In this document: in pieces, positions 1 through 8,522 of the stretch
Layout: each line of letters starts with the position of its first letter
Position numbering within the stretch: the stretch's first letter is position 1
Assembly (NCBI RefSeq): GCF_022419205.1
Contig: NZ_JAJOZU010000002.1
Location: forward strand, 434,001 to 498,000
Source of the DNA: Thermomonas alba
GTDB taxonomy: Bacteria > Pseudomonadota > Gammaproteobacteria > Xanthomonadales > Xanthomonadaceae
Direction of reading: 5' to 3'
Length of the DNA stretch: 64,000 bases
The notes under the pieces: generated by a model
What the model was told of the DNA's origin: nothing
What the model saw: the letters and a program-made list of their open reading frames with translations, nothing else
The model's database searches: none
Translations under genes and position numbers: made by a program

Positions 1-1
1 C

Positions 2-343
2 GCCGCGCTGCGCCCGGTGGCCGACTGGAGCCAGTACAACCACGAATACACCAGCAACATCCTCAACACGCCCGAGCTCGATCCCGAGGCCTACAAGCGT
101 TCCAGCCCGATCGAGTTCGCCGCCGGGCTCAAGGACCGCCTGCTGATCGCGCACGGCATGATCGACGACAACGTGTTCTTCCGTGATTCGGTGATGATGG
201 CGCAGAAGCTGATCGAGCTGCGCAAGGCCGGCTGGGAGCTGGCGCCGTATCCGCTGGAGCGGCACGGCTTCGTGCACCCCGACAGCTGGTACGACGAGTA
301 CCGCCGCATCCACGCGCTGTTCCGGCAAACCCTGCAACCGTGA
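2..343 (+). CDS. S9 family peptidase (prolyl oligopeptidase/DPP type), C-terminal part
   Basis: Only the last ~113 codons are in the window; the frame is open to the left edge. The fragment is the end of an alpha/beta-hydrolase domain of S9 serine peptidases: the acid residue lies in HGMIDDNVFF and the catalytic His in ERHGFVHPDSW. The nucleophile Ser would lie upstream of the window. These enzymes cleave oligopeptides, often after proline, and most relatives with this tail are secreted or periplasmic. The tail resembles that of the complete peptidase at 24519-26840, so the genome has at least two such enzymes. Family assignment is firm; specificity is not visible. Confidence 0.85.
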   Translation, partial: AALRPVADWSQYNHEYTSNILNTPELDPEAYKRSSPIEFAAGLKDRLLIAHGMIDDNVFFRDSVMMAQKLIELRKAGWELAPYPLERHGFVHPDSWYDEYRRIHALFRQTLQP

Positions 344-372
344 CCGCGCCCCGCGCGGCGGGAGACGAAACG

Positions 373-768
373 ATGAGCGCCCTGTTCCAGCTGTCCGCGC
401 CGTGGTGGGTGTTCGTGCTGCGCGCGCTGGTGGTGTACGTGCTGGTGATGGTGTTGATGCGGCTGTCGGGCAAGCGCTCGGTCGGCCAGTTCACCCCGTT
501 CGACCTGGTGTTGCTGGTGCTGCTCGGCAACTCGGTGCAGAACGGCATCAACGGCGGCGACAACTCGCTGACCGGCGCCGCGATCATGGCGAGCACCCTG
601 ATCGCGGTGAACTCCCTGGTCGCGCTGGCGACCGCCCGCAGCCGCCTGGCTGAACACCTGCTGGAAACCAACGGCCACATCACCATTCTCAGAAACACTC
701 CACAGGCCACGGACGACCGAAAACACAGCGGCCCGGGATGTGCCGGGCCGCTGGAGAGGAGCGAGTGA
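373..768 (+). pseudogene. DUF421 (YetF-like) membrane protein, C-terminally truncated
   Basis: The 131-codon frame starts at an ATG 29 nt after the S9 peptidase stop. Residues ~1-90 match the N-terminal membrane domain of DUF421/YetF proteins: a first transmembrane helix, then RLSGKRSVGQFTPFDLVLLV and the polar VQNGINGGDNSLTG segment. Family members normally continue with a soluble domain after the ARSRLAEHLL region. Here the frame instead runs into unrelated sequence (about residue 105 onward) and through the rpoH terminator hairpin. The 3' part looks deleted, leaving a membrane stub with an accidental tail. It could still be translated, but loss of the soluble domain makes normal function unlikely. 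Confidence 0.7.
721..754 (-). terminator. Rho-independent terminator of rpoH
   Basis: An 11-bp perfect stem (727-737 with 744-754) has a 6-nt loop and is followed on the minus strand by TGTTTTC. It lies 27 nt past the rpoH stop codon. Confidence 0.8.
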
Positions 769-780
769 CGCCGCGCAGGC

Positions 781-1647
<867 letters not shown>

Positions 1648-1678
1648 GGCAAGGTTCCCCTTTATCAGTGCTGCAATC

Positions 1679-1705
1679 CTAGCAGTCGCTCGCTTCGACT
1701 GCTAA
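1679..1705 (-). promoter_or_regulatory. CIRCE-like inverted repeat upstream of rpoH
   Basis: On the minus strand the sequence reads TTAGCAGTC-N9-GACTGCTAG. The HrcA operator CIRCE is TTAGCACTC-N9-GAGTGCTAA. The arm length, the 9-nt spacer and 15 of 18 arm positions agree, and the central C/G change is present in both arms, so dyad symmetry is kept. It lies 32-58 nt before the rpoH start, where it could overlap the promoter or the 5' leader. HrcA binding is inferred; hrcA is not in the window. Confidence 0.5.
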
Positions 1706-1781
1706 GCCTGCTGGAAGTTCCTGAATGTTCCGAAGGTGAAACGATTGCCGTTCAAGATGGATTAATGTGACGAAAACATGA

Positions 1782-2513
1782 TCAAAATGCGGCCGTAACC
1801 CCGGATTTCAAGCCCTGCGCCGGCGGCAGCGACCAGTCGATCGGGGTCTGGCCGGTACGCGCCAGGTACTGGTTGGCGGCGGAGAAATGCCCGCAGCCGA
1901 GAAAGCCGCGGTGGGCCGACAGCGGCGAAGGATGCGGCGCCTTCAGCACCCGGTGCCGGCGCGGATCGATCACCGCGCCCTTCTTCTGCGCGTAGCTGCC
2001 CCAAAGCAGGAAGACCAGATGCTCGCGCTCGCGGTTGAGCACGTCCACCACATGGTCGGTGAAGCCTTCCCAGCCCTTGCCCTGGTGCGAGCCGGGACGG
2101 CCGGCCTCGACCGTCAGCACGCTGTTGAGCAGCAGCACCCCGCGGCGCGCCCACGGCAGCAGGCAGCCGTGGTCGGGGCGGGCGAAGCCGGTGTCGCGCG
2201 CCAGCTCTTTGTAGATGTTGTCCAGCGAGGGCGGCACCGGCACGCCCGGGCGCACCGAGAAGCACAGCCCGTGCGCCTGGCCGGGCCCGTGGTACGGGTC
2301 CTGGCCGAGGATCACCACCTTCACCGCATCGAACGGAGTGGCGTCGAACGCGGCGAAGATCTCGCCGCCGGGCGGGTAGATGGTGGCGCCGGCGGCCTTG
2401 CGCTGGCGCAGGAACGCGGACAGTGCGCGCATCTCCTCGCGTGCGAACCAGTCGCCCACGCGGGCCTTCCAGCTCGGTTCCAGGCGGACCTCGGGTGCGG
2501 CAGGGGCGTCCAT
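1782..2513 (-). CDS. ung: Uracil-DNA glycosylase, family 1
   Basis: This enzyme removes uracil from DNA as the first step of base excision repair. The 243-residue protein carries the catalytic water-activating motif GQDPYHG (Asp at ~72), the uracil-binding [10 protein letters not shown] segment near residue 130, and the [10 protein letters not shown] leucine-loop motif near residue 195, all diagnostic of family 1. The start ATG lies 5 nt after the stop of the small membrane protein gene, so ung is probably co-transcribed with ubiE and that gene. No domain is missing. Confidence 0.97.
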   Translation of the reverse strand: MDAPAAPEVRLEPSWKARVGDWFAREEMRALSAFLRQRKAAGATIYPPGGEIFAAFDATPFDAVKVVILGQDPYHGPGQAHGLCFSVRPGVPVPPSLDNIYKELARDTGFARPDHGCLLPWARRGVLLLNSVLTVEAGRPGSHQGKGWEGFTDHVVDVLNREREHLVFLLWGSYAQKKGAVIDPRRHRVLKAPHPSPLSAHRGFLGCGHFSAANQYLARTGQTPIDWSLPPAQGLKSGVTAAF

Positions 2514-2518
2514 CGCGG

Positions 2519-2710
2519 TCAGATCACGCCGCGCTTCTTCTCAAGCAGCAGGTAGCCCACGCCGACCGCCGCGCCGATGCCCAGCGCCGCCGGCCAGCCC
2601 AGCGGGCTCAGCCATTTCACCAGCCCGGCCGCGATCAGCCCGAGAATGACGAACTGCGAATAGCGCCAGCGGCTTTCGCGGAAGCTCTTCAGCGACGGCG
2701 GTGTGGTCAT
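2519..2710 (-). CDS. Small two-helix membrane protein, unknown function
   Basis: The 63-residue protein has a basic N-terminus ([12 protein letters not shown]) followed by two hydrophobic segments (about residues 18-33 and 38-56) separated by a short loop, ending in EKKRGVI. It begins 3 nt after the ubiE stop and ends 5 nt before ung, so it is the middle gene of a tight three-gene run. I do not recognise a named family. The spacing, clear membrane topology and absence of a competing frame argue that it is real. Confidence 0.7.
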   Translation of the reverse strand: MTTPPSLKSFRESRWRYSQFVILGLIAAGLVKWLSPLGWPAALGIGAAVGVGYLLLEKKRGVI

Positions 2711-2713
2711 GGA

Positions 2714-3475
2714 TCAGACCTTGTAGCCGGTGTGGATGGCGACGATCCCGGCGCTCAGGTTGCGGTAGCTGCAGCGGGACAGCCCCGCCGCCTCCATCAT
2801 CGCCTTGAGCGCCTCCTGCGGCGGGTGCCGGCGGATCGACTCGGCCAGGTAGCGGTAGCTATCGGCGTCGTTGGCCAGCAGCCGGCCCAGGCGCGGCAGC
2901 ACCTGGAACGAGTGGAAGTCGTACAGCGGCCGGAACCACTCGGCCTTCACTTCCGAGAACTCCAGCACCCGCGCCTGCCCGCCGGGTTTCAGCACCCGCG
3001 CGATCTCGCGCAGAGCGGCGTCCTTGTCGGTGACGTTGCGCAGGCCGAAGGCCATCGTGACCAGGTCGAAACTGGCGTCGGGGAAGGGCAGGCGCTCGGC
3101 GTTGCACTGCACGTACTCCAAGCCGCGCACCAGGCCGCGGTCGGTCAGACGGTCGCGGCCCACGCGCAGCATGTCGCCGTTGATGTCGCCGAGCACGATG
3201 GTGCCGCCCTCGCCCACGCGGTCCTTCAGCAGCGCGGCGATGTCGCCGGTGCCACCGGCCAGGTCCAGCACGTGATCACCGCGGCGGACCTGCGCGGTGG
3301 CGACGAAGAAGCGCTTCCAGACCCGGTGGATGCCCAGGCTCATGGCATCGTTCATCAGGTCGTACTTGCGCGCGACCGACGAGAACACCTCGCCGACCAG
3401 TTTCTGCTTTTCCGTCACCGGCACTTCGCGGAAGCCGAAGTGGGTGGTGCCGGTCTTGCCTGCCGATTCGTCCAT
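2714..3475 (-). CDS. ubiE: Ubiquinone/menaquinone biosynthesis C-methyltransferase
   Basis: This SAM-dependent methyltransferase of the UbiE/COQ5 family methylates the quinone ring in ubiquinone (and menaquinone) synthesis. The 253 residues include the N-terminal [21 protein letters not shown] signature, SAM motif [16 protein letters not shown] (~residue 70), and the [20 protein letters not shown] segment. The C-terminal [14 protein letters not shown] is typical of the family. The start is supported by a GATAAT hexamer ending 6 nt before the ATG with no ribosome-binding site, so the mRNA may be leaderless. It heads a run with the small membrane protein gene and ung. Confidence 0.96.
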   Translation of the reverse strand: MDESAGKTGTTHFGFREVPVTEKQKLVGEVFSSVARKYDLMNDAMSLGIHRVWKRFFVATAQVRRGDHVLDLAGGTGDIAALLKDRVGEGGTIVLGDINGDMLRVGRDRLTDRGLVRGLEYVQCNAERLPFPDASFDLVTMAFGLRNVTDKDAALREIARVLKPGGQARVLEFSEVKAEWFRPLYDFHSFQVLPRLGRLLANDADSYRYLAESIRRHPPQEALKAMMEAAGLSRCSYRNLSAGIVAIHTGYKV

Positions 3476-3481
3476 GCCGCG

Positions 3482-3487
3482 ATTATC
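3482..3487 (-). promoter_or_regulatory. Candidate -10 element of leaderless ubiE
   Basis: GATAAT on the minus strand ends 6 nt before the ubiE ATG (gap 3476-3481). No Shine-Dalgarno sequence fits in the gap, so transcription would start at or next to the start codon. Confidence 0.5.
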
Positions 3488-3517
3488 GCATCGCGATGCT
3501 GCGCAACACGACCCAGC

Positions 3518-3543
3518 AAAAAGCCCGCCGGGTGGCGGGCTTT
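3518..3543 (-). terminator. Rho-independent terminator of rpmB-rpmG
   Basis: A 10-bp stem (3520-3529 with 3534-3543) has a GGGT loop. The minus-strand copy continues into a U-tract (CTTTTTGC). It lies 24 nt after the rpmG stop. Confidence 0.85.
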
Positions 3544-3566
3544 GCGGTGAACTGCCGAACGCAGGC

Positions 3567-3731
3567 TTACTTGATCTTGCCTTCCTTGTAGATCACGTGC
3601 TTGCGAACGACGGGATCGAACTTCTTGATCTCCATCTTGTTCGGCGTGTTCTTCTTGTTTTTGTCGGTGGTGTAGAAGTGGCCGGTGCCGGCCGAGGAGA
3701 TCAGGCGGATCTTGTCGCGCTTGGAAGCCAT
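3567..3731 (-). CDS. rpmG: Large ribosomal subunit protein bL33
   Basis: The 54-residue protein [17 protein letters not shown]...[10 protein letters not shown] is full-length bL33. The version lacks the four zinc-binding cysteines, as in many proteobacteria. The ATG at 3729-3731 was chosen over longer in-frame starts because the conserved N-terminus begins there and a GGGAGGAT ribosome-binding site precedes it. It follows rpmB after 14 nt, the standard rpmBG operon, and is followed by a strong terminator. Confidence 0.97.
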   Translation of the reverse strand: MASKRDKIRLISSAGTGHFYTTDKNKKNTPNKMEIKKFDPVVRKHVIYKEGKIK

Positions 3732-3745
3732 GATGTGATCCTCCC

Positions 3746-3982
3746 TTAGACCTTCAGACCCTGCTTGCGCAGGTCGGCGAGCACGGCGTCGATGCCGTTC
3801 TTGTCGATGGTGCGCAGCGCGGCGGTGGAAACACGGAGCTTGACCCAACGATTTTCCGAGGCGACCCAGAAGCGGCGCTCGTGGAGGTTGGGCTGGAAGC
3901 GACGACGCGTCTTGCGGTTGGAGTGCGAGACGTTATTGCCGGTCGTCGTGCGCTTGCCGGTGACTTGGCAGACTTTGGACAT
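3746..3982 (-). CDS. rpmB: Large ribosomal subunit protein bL28
   Basis: The 78-residue protein begins [20 protein letters not shown] and contains the basic [18 protein letters not shown] stretch that binds 23S rRNA. Length and sequence fit bL28. It is the first gene of the rpmB-rpmG operon. A sigma-70 promoter lies ~110 nt upstream and leaves a ~95-nt leader able to form a GC-rich hairpin. Longer in-frame starts upstream are rejected because they would read through the promoter region. Confidence 0.97.
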   Translation of the reverse strand: MSKVCQVTGKRTTTGNNVSHSNRKTRRRFQPNLHERRFWVASENRWVKLRVSTAALRTIDKNGIDAVLADLRKQGLKV

Positions 3983-4004
3983 TGGGCACCTTCGGTATGG
4001 CGTT

Positions 4005-4037
4005 GGGGCCTCCCATGGCCCGGGAGGCGACGGCCCC
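4005..4037 (-). promoter_or_regulatory. GC-rich hairpin in the rpmB leader
   Basis: A 7-bp perfect stem (4008-4014 with 4022-4028) is nested in a flanking GGGGCC/GGCCCC pairing (4005-4010 with 4032-4037); the two pairings share bases, so they may alternate. It lies in the predicted ~95-nt 5' leader of rpmB. A ribosomal-protein leader role is possible but unproven. Confidence 0.35.
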
Positions 4038-4084
4038 GGCGAACACGCAGCCGGGAGGTCGCTGCAACACGCAGCGAGCCGCGC

Positions 4085-4113
4085 ATTATGCCGGCCGCGC
4101 AAATCCGTCGCAA
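4085..4113 (-). promoter_or_regulatory. Sigma-70 promoter of rpmB-rpmG
   Basis: On the minus strand TTGCGA (4108-4113) is separated by exactly 17 nt from CATAAT (4085-4090). The five-hairpin repeat begins 6 bp beyond the -35 element. Confidence 0.65.
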
Positions 4114-4119
4114 CCTGTC

Positions 4120-4279
4120 CTAGGGAAGGTCTGAACAACGCCATCCAGGCGTTGTCAGCCCACGCCGAGTCCGGTACAGGCCCGGACTCGGCTCACACGC
4201 ATCAATCACTTGCGTGATTGATGCGTGGCCGGCCCTCCATGGCCGGCAGGAACCTCTGGGTTGATCAGAGGTTCCCTAG
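4120..4279 (+). repeat. Five-hairpin dispersed repeat, copy 1 (MITE/REP-like)
   Basis: This 160-bp intergenic element starts CTAGGGAA and ends TTCCCTAG; the first and last 17 nt match as an inverted repeat at 14 positions. Five consecutive hairpins fill it: 4135-4142/4148-4155 (8 bp), 4164-4174/4182-4192 (11 bp), 4196-4209/4214-4227 (14 bp, loop TTGC), 4228-4234/4241-4247 (7 bp) and 4249-4258/4266-4275 (10 bp). CCTAG occurs directly repeated at both ends (4119-4123, 4275-4279), consistent with a target-site duplication. Its right end supplies the TAG stop codon of the CPBP gene. Copies 2 and 3 are at 12860-13021 and 28935-29086 in the same orientation. It encodes no protein. Confidence 0.85.
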
Positions 4280-5016
4280 CGGATGGGCGGGCTGACGGAC
4301 GGGCGTGGCCAGGCCAGCACGATCGCCAGCAGCGCCAGGTGGATGGCCGCCGAGAGCAGGCGGTTGCCGGTCACCTCCAGCACCGCGCCAGGCCAGGCTT
4401 GGGACAGCAGGGCGTTGCCGAGATTCCAGCCCCAGTGCAGGCCGACCGCGGCCCACAGCGAGCCGAAGCGCCAGGCGGCCGCCGCATAGGCCAGCCCGAG
4501 ACAGAACAGCCGCAGCTGCTCGCTCAGGCCCCAATCGAAGCGCCAGACGTGGTTGAGGGTGTACAGCAGCGCCGAGCCGAGCACGTAGCCCCAGGGCCCC
4601 AGCGGACGCGGAGTGAGGCGCAGCAGGACGCCGCGGGTGAGGATGTCCTCGGCCAGCGAGGGCACGAAGGTGCTGACCACCGCGAGCGCGACCGCCGGCG
4701 CCGTCAGCGCCAGCATCGGGGTGAAGCGCTCCAGGCCCAGCCCCAGCGCCAGCGCCTCGCCGGCCAGCTTCGCCAGCAGCGCGAGCAGGAGCATCGCCAG
4801 CAGCAGGCGGGCACCCTGGGGGCCGTGCAGGCCGAACGCGCGGTAGCCGCTGCCGTCGATCCAGCGCCCCACCGGCCAGGCCAGCAGCAGCGCGGCCAGC
4901 ATCAACGCCGGCCCCAGCGGGTTGCCGGGCGCGATCACGGTCTGCAGGCCTTCCGAGGCCTGGTACACGACGAACAGCAGCAGGAAGCCGGCCAGCAGCC
5001 GGGCGTGTGCGCGCAT
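4276..5016 (-). CDS. CPBP (CAAX/Abi-type) intramembrane metalloprotease
   Basis: The 246-residue protein has about seven hydrophobic segments. Motif 1 is AEDILTRGVLL, an E-D-x-x-x-R form of the usual EExxxR; motif 2 is LLYTLNHV (FxxxH-like); motif 3 is GLHWGWNLGN (HxxxN). These define the membrane-embedded metal site of CPBP-family proteases. Substrates of bacterial members are mostly unknown. The last codon is followed by a TAG that lies inside the terminal CTAG of the repeat element, so the native 3' end may have been altered by the insertion. An AAGG ribosome-binding site precedes the ATG. The Asp substitution in motif 1 is conservative but worth noting. Confidence 0.85.
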   Translation of the reverse strand: MRAHARLLAGFLLLFVVYQASEGLQTVIAPGNPLGPALMLAALLLAWPVGRWIDGSGYRAFGLHGPQGARLLLAMLLLALLAKLAGEALALGLGLERFTPMLALTAPAVALAVVSTFVPSLAEDILTRGVLLRLTPRPLGPWGYVLGSALLYTLNHVWRFDWGLSEQLRLFCLGLAYAAAAWRFGSLWAAVGLHWGWNLGNALLSQAWPGAVLEVTGNRLLSAAIHLALLAIVLAWPRPSVSPPIR

Positions 5017-5061
5017 GTGGGAACCTTGTCGAACGTCCGGCCCGAGGGATTGAAGGCGATC

Positions 5062-6867
5062 CTAGCGCGCCGCGGGGTCCGGCGTGACGGTGGTGGGCGC
5101 GGCCTGCTGCGCGGCGATCCAGGCCCGCACCTGCGCCTGCAGCACCGGCAGCGGCAGCGCGCCCTGGCCGAGCACCGCATCGTGAAAGGCGCGTTCGTCG
5201 AAGCGCGGGCCCAGCGCGGTTTCTGCCTCGCGCCGTAGATCACGAATCACGATCTCGCCCAGCTTGTAGCTCAGCGCCTGCGCCGGCCAGCTGATGTAGC
5301 GGTCCACCTCGGTAGTGATTTCATGCTCGGACAGCGCGGTGTTGTCGCGCAGATAGGCGAGTGCGCGCTGCCGGCTCCAGCCATAGTGGTGGATGCCGGT
5401 GTCGATCACCAGGCGGCAGGCGCGCCACATGGCATAGGTCAGGCGGCCGAACTCCTCGTAGGGCGTCTGGTAGATGCCCATCTCCTCGCCCAGCCACTCG
5501 CTGTACAGCGCCCAGCCTTCGCCGTAGGCGCTGATGTACTCCTTGCGAAAGCCCGGCAGCGCGCCCTGCTCGCGCACCAGCATCTGCTGCAGCGAATGCC
5601 CGGGAGCGGATTCGTGCAGGGTCAGCGCCGGCAGGTTGTACAGCGGACGGCTGGGCAGATCGTAGGTGTTGACCCAGTACACGTCGGCGCTGCCGCGGCC
5701 GGCGGTCCAGTACGGCGCGATCGCATCCGGCACCGGCGCGATGGTGAAGCGCCCGCGCGGCAGGGTGCCAATCCGTTTGCCGAGTTCGCCATCCACCCGC
5801 TTGCTGATCCAGGCCGCGCGGTCCAGCAGCTGCTGCGGGGTCTGCGCGTAGAACTGCGGGTCGGTGCGCAGGAAAGCGATGAAATCGGCGAACCGCGTCT
5901 GCGGCGAACGTCCTTGAAAGCCGAGGCGGTCGATGATGGCCTCCATCTGTACGCGCAGCTCGGTGACCTCGCGCAGGCCGATCGCGTGGATCTGCTCGGG
6001 CGTCAGGTCGAGCGTGGTGTAGCGGCGGATCTGCTCGCGGTAGTACGCCTTGCCGTCGGGCAGGGCCTCGGCGGCCAGGGTGGTGCGCGCGCGCGGCAGG
6101 TACTCATCGCGGAAGAACGCCAGCAGCCGGCGATAGGCCGGAATCACCGCCTCGGCGATCGCCGCGCGGCCTTCCGCGCGCAGCGCGGCCTGCTCGGCGG
6201 GTGCGATGCTGTCCGGCATCTTGAGGTAAGGCGCATACAGCGCGGCCGCCTCTGGGTCCTGCAGTGCGGCTACTGCGGCGATCGCGCCGTCGCGCCCGGC
6301 CAGCACCGCGCGCGGCACCGAAAACCCGCGCGCCAGCCCGGCGCGCATGTTGGCGATCTGCTGCTCGAAATAGCGCGGCACGTCGCGCAACCGCGCGGCA
6401 TAGGCGCGATAGGCGGCGGCGTCGCGCAGATCGGCGCGCGCCATGAAGTCCAGATCCGACCAGAACGCGCTGTCGGAGTTGAACGGCATTTCATAGTCGC
6501 GAAAACGCAGCGCGGCGATGCGATGCTCGATCTGCGGCCGGTACACCGCGTAGTTCAGACGTTCGCCGGGCGAAAGCGTGCTCACGTCGATCGCATCCAG
6601 TCGCCGCAGCACGTCCTGTAGGTAGGCCAGACGCGCCGCCTGCGCGGCCGGGCCGACGTCGGGCAGATGCGGTTGCCGCGCGGCATCCGCGCCGCCGTCG
6701 CTGTCTTCGTCCCAGCCCGCGGCCTGCTGCGTGCGCCAGGCCCATTCCGACTGGTAGATCGCACGCAAGGCGGCGTCGGCGTCGGTGGCCTGCGCCGACG
6801 CCTGCGCGCGCGCCAGCGCGGGGAGCAGGCACAGGACGAGCATGAGCGTGCGTAGCGGTGCAGTCAC
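5062..6867 (-). CDS. Secreted DUF885 family protein (putative zinc peptidase)
   Basis: The ~601-residue protein begins, from a GTG at 6865-6867, with the signal peptide TAPLRTLMLVLCLLPALARA; a second GTG at 6904-6906 would add 13 residues before the signal. The DUF885 body contains LTLHESAPGHSLQQM, an HExxxGH motif that suggests a metallopeptidase-like zinc site, followed by the conserved YGEGWALYSEWLGEEMG segment. Xanthomonads usually carry several such proteins; no substrate is established. It lies 93 nt downstream of the TolC-like gene on the same strand, so read-through from the efflux operon is possible. Confidence 0.85.
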   Translation of the reverse strand: MTAPLRTLMLVLCLLPALARAQASAQATDADAALRAIYQSEWAWRTQQAAGWDEDSDGGADAARQPHLPDVGPAAQAARLAYLQDVLRRLDAIDVSTLSPGERLNYAVYRPQIEHRIAALRFRDYEMPFNSDSAFWSDLDFMARADLRDAAAYRAYAARLRDVPRYFEQQIANMRAGLARGFSVPRAVLAGRDGAIAAVAALQDPEAAALYAPYLKMPDSIAPAEQAALRAEGRAAIAEAVIPAYRRLLAFFRDEYLPRARTTLAAEALPDGKAYYREQIRRYTTLDLTPEQIHAIGLREVTELRVQMEAIIDRLGFQGRSPQTRFADFIAFLRTDPQFYAQTPQQLLDRAAWISKRVDGELGKRIGTLPRGRFTIAPVPDAIAPYWTAGRGSADVYWVNTYDLPSRPLYNLPALTLHESAPGHSLQQMLVREQGALPGFRKEYISAYGEGWALYSEWLGEEMGIYQTPYEEFGRLTYAMWRACRLVIDTGIHHYGWSRQRALAYLRDNTALSEHEITTEVDRYISWPAQALSYKLGEIVIRDLRREAETALGPRFDERAFHDAVLGQGALPLPVLQAQVRAWIAAQQAAPTTVTPDPAAR

Positions 6868-6960
6868 GGTGCGGATTCCGAGTGAACGGGCCAGGGATCG
6901 TAGCACCGGCCTCCGCGCCTCAGCCCGATGCGGGCGGTCGCCTGCGGCGTGCCCGCGGAT

Positions 6961-8223
6961 TCATTCGCGCGGCGTGCCGCCCGCCTCGTCCTCGTTGTCG
7001 TGCCAGAGTTCGTGGCTGTCGATCCGCACCAGCAGCGCGGCTTCCAGCGCATCCACCCGTGCCTGCACTTCCTGTGCGCGGGCTTGGCGCGCGCTGCGTG
7101 CGGCCAGCAGCCACTCACCGAGACCGGCCTCGCCCAGCTCCCAGGCGCGCCGAGTCCGCGCGCTGGCCGTTTCCTGGGCTGCCGCGGCGGCGTGCATGGC
7201 TTGCCATTGGGCGTAGCGCGCCATCGCCAGATCGGCGGTGGCCTGAGCTTCGCGGGCGATCGTCAGGGCCACGCCGTCGGCATCCGCAGCAGCCATTTGT
7301 GCGCGGGATTCCTCACGTGCGGCGATGTCGCGCCGGTAACGGTAGCCAAGCGGGACGGATACCACCACGCCCACGGCGCGCTCGGCGCCACCGCGATCGT
7401 CCAGCACGCGCACCCCGATGCTGGGGTCCGGACGGCGATCGGCGCGCGCGCGCGCGGCCATCTCCTGCTGGCGCTGGGCCTCTTCGCGCGCGATTCCGAT
7501 CTTGTGACTGCGGGAGATGATCAGGTCGCGCCAGTAAGCAGCGCCGCCCGGCAGTGGCGCCGGGTCTGGCAGCGGTGGCGGTGCGGCCGGCAACGGTAGC
7601 TGCGGATAGGTGACGACCAGCGCCTTGCGTGCAGCGTCGGCCTCGGCGTGAGCGCGCAGCGCTTCGGCGTCCAGCTGGGCCAGCTCAGCCTGCATCAGGT
7701 CGAGATCGCGCTGGGCGGCATCGCCGAGCTGAACCCGGCGCTCCAGCGCCTGTTTGGCCTGTCGCAGCAGCGTCTGCTGGGCATCGGCCTGCTCGCTGAG
7801 CAGGCTGGCGCGAAGCCAGGCCATCCAGTCGTGGCCGAGCCGACGTGCCGCCTGATGGGTGGCATCGTCGATCCGCAGGCGTGCCGCCGTCACGGTGTGC
7901 ATCCCGATGCGGGCATCGATCGCGGCCTTTCCGGGCAGGCGGATGCGGCGGCTGAGCTGGCCTTCGAACTCGCGGTAGCGCAGATTGGGTTGCACCGTGC
8001 GTTGCTGTGGAATCAACACGGCCTCCCATTCGTAACTGCCGGCGGTCAGGCTGTGCGCCTCGGCTTCGGCCGCCTGGGCCGCGGCGCTGGCGGCACGGAC
8101 TTCCGGTTGTGCCGCGAGTGCGCGCATGGCCAATGCCTCCGGCGGCAGGTAGCCGATATCCTGGGCGTGCGCGGACAGCCCGACCAGCAGCGCCAGAGCG
8201 GCCAGCATGCGGCGCATGCTCAT
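6961..8223 (-). CDS. TolC/CzcC-family outer-membrane efflux protein
   Basis: The 420-residue protein starts MSMRRMLAALALLVGLSAHAQ, a signal peptide, followed by long alanine-rich coiled-coil helices in two repeats typical of the outer membrane efflux protein (OEP) family. It would form the outer-membrane channel of the RND metal-efflux complex. The ATG overlaps the stop of the DUF3240 gene (ATGA, 8220-8223), showing translational coupling. Longer in-frame openings upstream lack a signal peptide and were rejected. The metal cannot be read from the sequence. Confidence 0.9.
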   Translation of the reverse strand: MSMRRMLAALALLVGLSAHAQDIGYLPPEALAMRALAAQPEVRAASAAAQAAEAEAHSLTAGSYEWEAVLIPQQRTVQPNLRYREFEGQLSRRIRLPGKAAIDARIGMHTVTAARLRIDDATHQAARRLGHDWMAWLRASLLSEQADAQQTLLRQAKQALERRVQLGDAAQRDLDLMQAELAQLDAEALRAHAEADAARKALVVTYPQLPLPAAPPPLPDPAPLPGGAAYWRDLIISRSHKIGIAREEAQRQQEMAARARADRRPDPSIGVRVLDDRGGAERAVGVVVSVPLGYRYRRDIAAREESRAQMAAADADGVALTIAREAQATADLAMARYAQWQAMHAAAAAQETASARTRRAWELGEAGLGEWLLAARSARQARAQEVQARVDALEAALLVRIDSHELWHDNEDEAGGTPRE

Positions 8224-8522
8224 GCCAGCCTCCCCGTGGCGAGCACCGGCTCGGTCCACCAGCGCACATCGCGCGAGGCGGTGACCGCACGCACCGCATT
8301 GAGTGCGGCTTCCAGCTGCGCCGCATCGAGCAGCATCCACAGCACCCGCCGCTGCACCCGGCCGCGCACCTGCTCGGCGGCGGAGGCGCGCGCCAGGTCG
8401 CTGGTGTGCCCTTCGGCGTGTAGCAGCGTGAAGCCTGGCAGGCCGGCGCACGCGCTCAGCGCCTCGGTCACCGGATCTTCCAGCGCGGGGGGGAATATCA
8501 AAGTCAGACGGATCTGCGTCAT
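8220..8522 (-). CDS. DUF3240 protein of a metal efflux operon
   Basis: The 100-residue protein resembles DUF3240, small ferredoxin-fold proteins encoded beside CzcA/CusA-type pumps. It starts MTQIRLTLIFPPALEDPVTE and contains TLLHAEGHTSDL and a terminal VRWWTEPVLATGRL. It overlaps the pump gene upstream (ATGA at 8519-8522) and the TolC-like gene downstream (8220-8223), so all three are translationally coupled. Such proteins may modulate pump activity or bind metal, but this is inferred from context. Confidence 0.8.
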   Translation of the reverse strand: MTQIRLTLIFPPALEDPVTEALSACAGLPGFTLLHAEGHTSDLARASAAEQVRGRVQRRVLWMLLDAAQLEAALNAVRAVTASRDVRWWTEPVLATGRLA

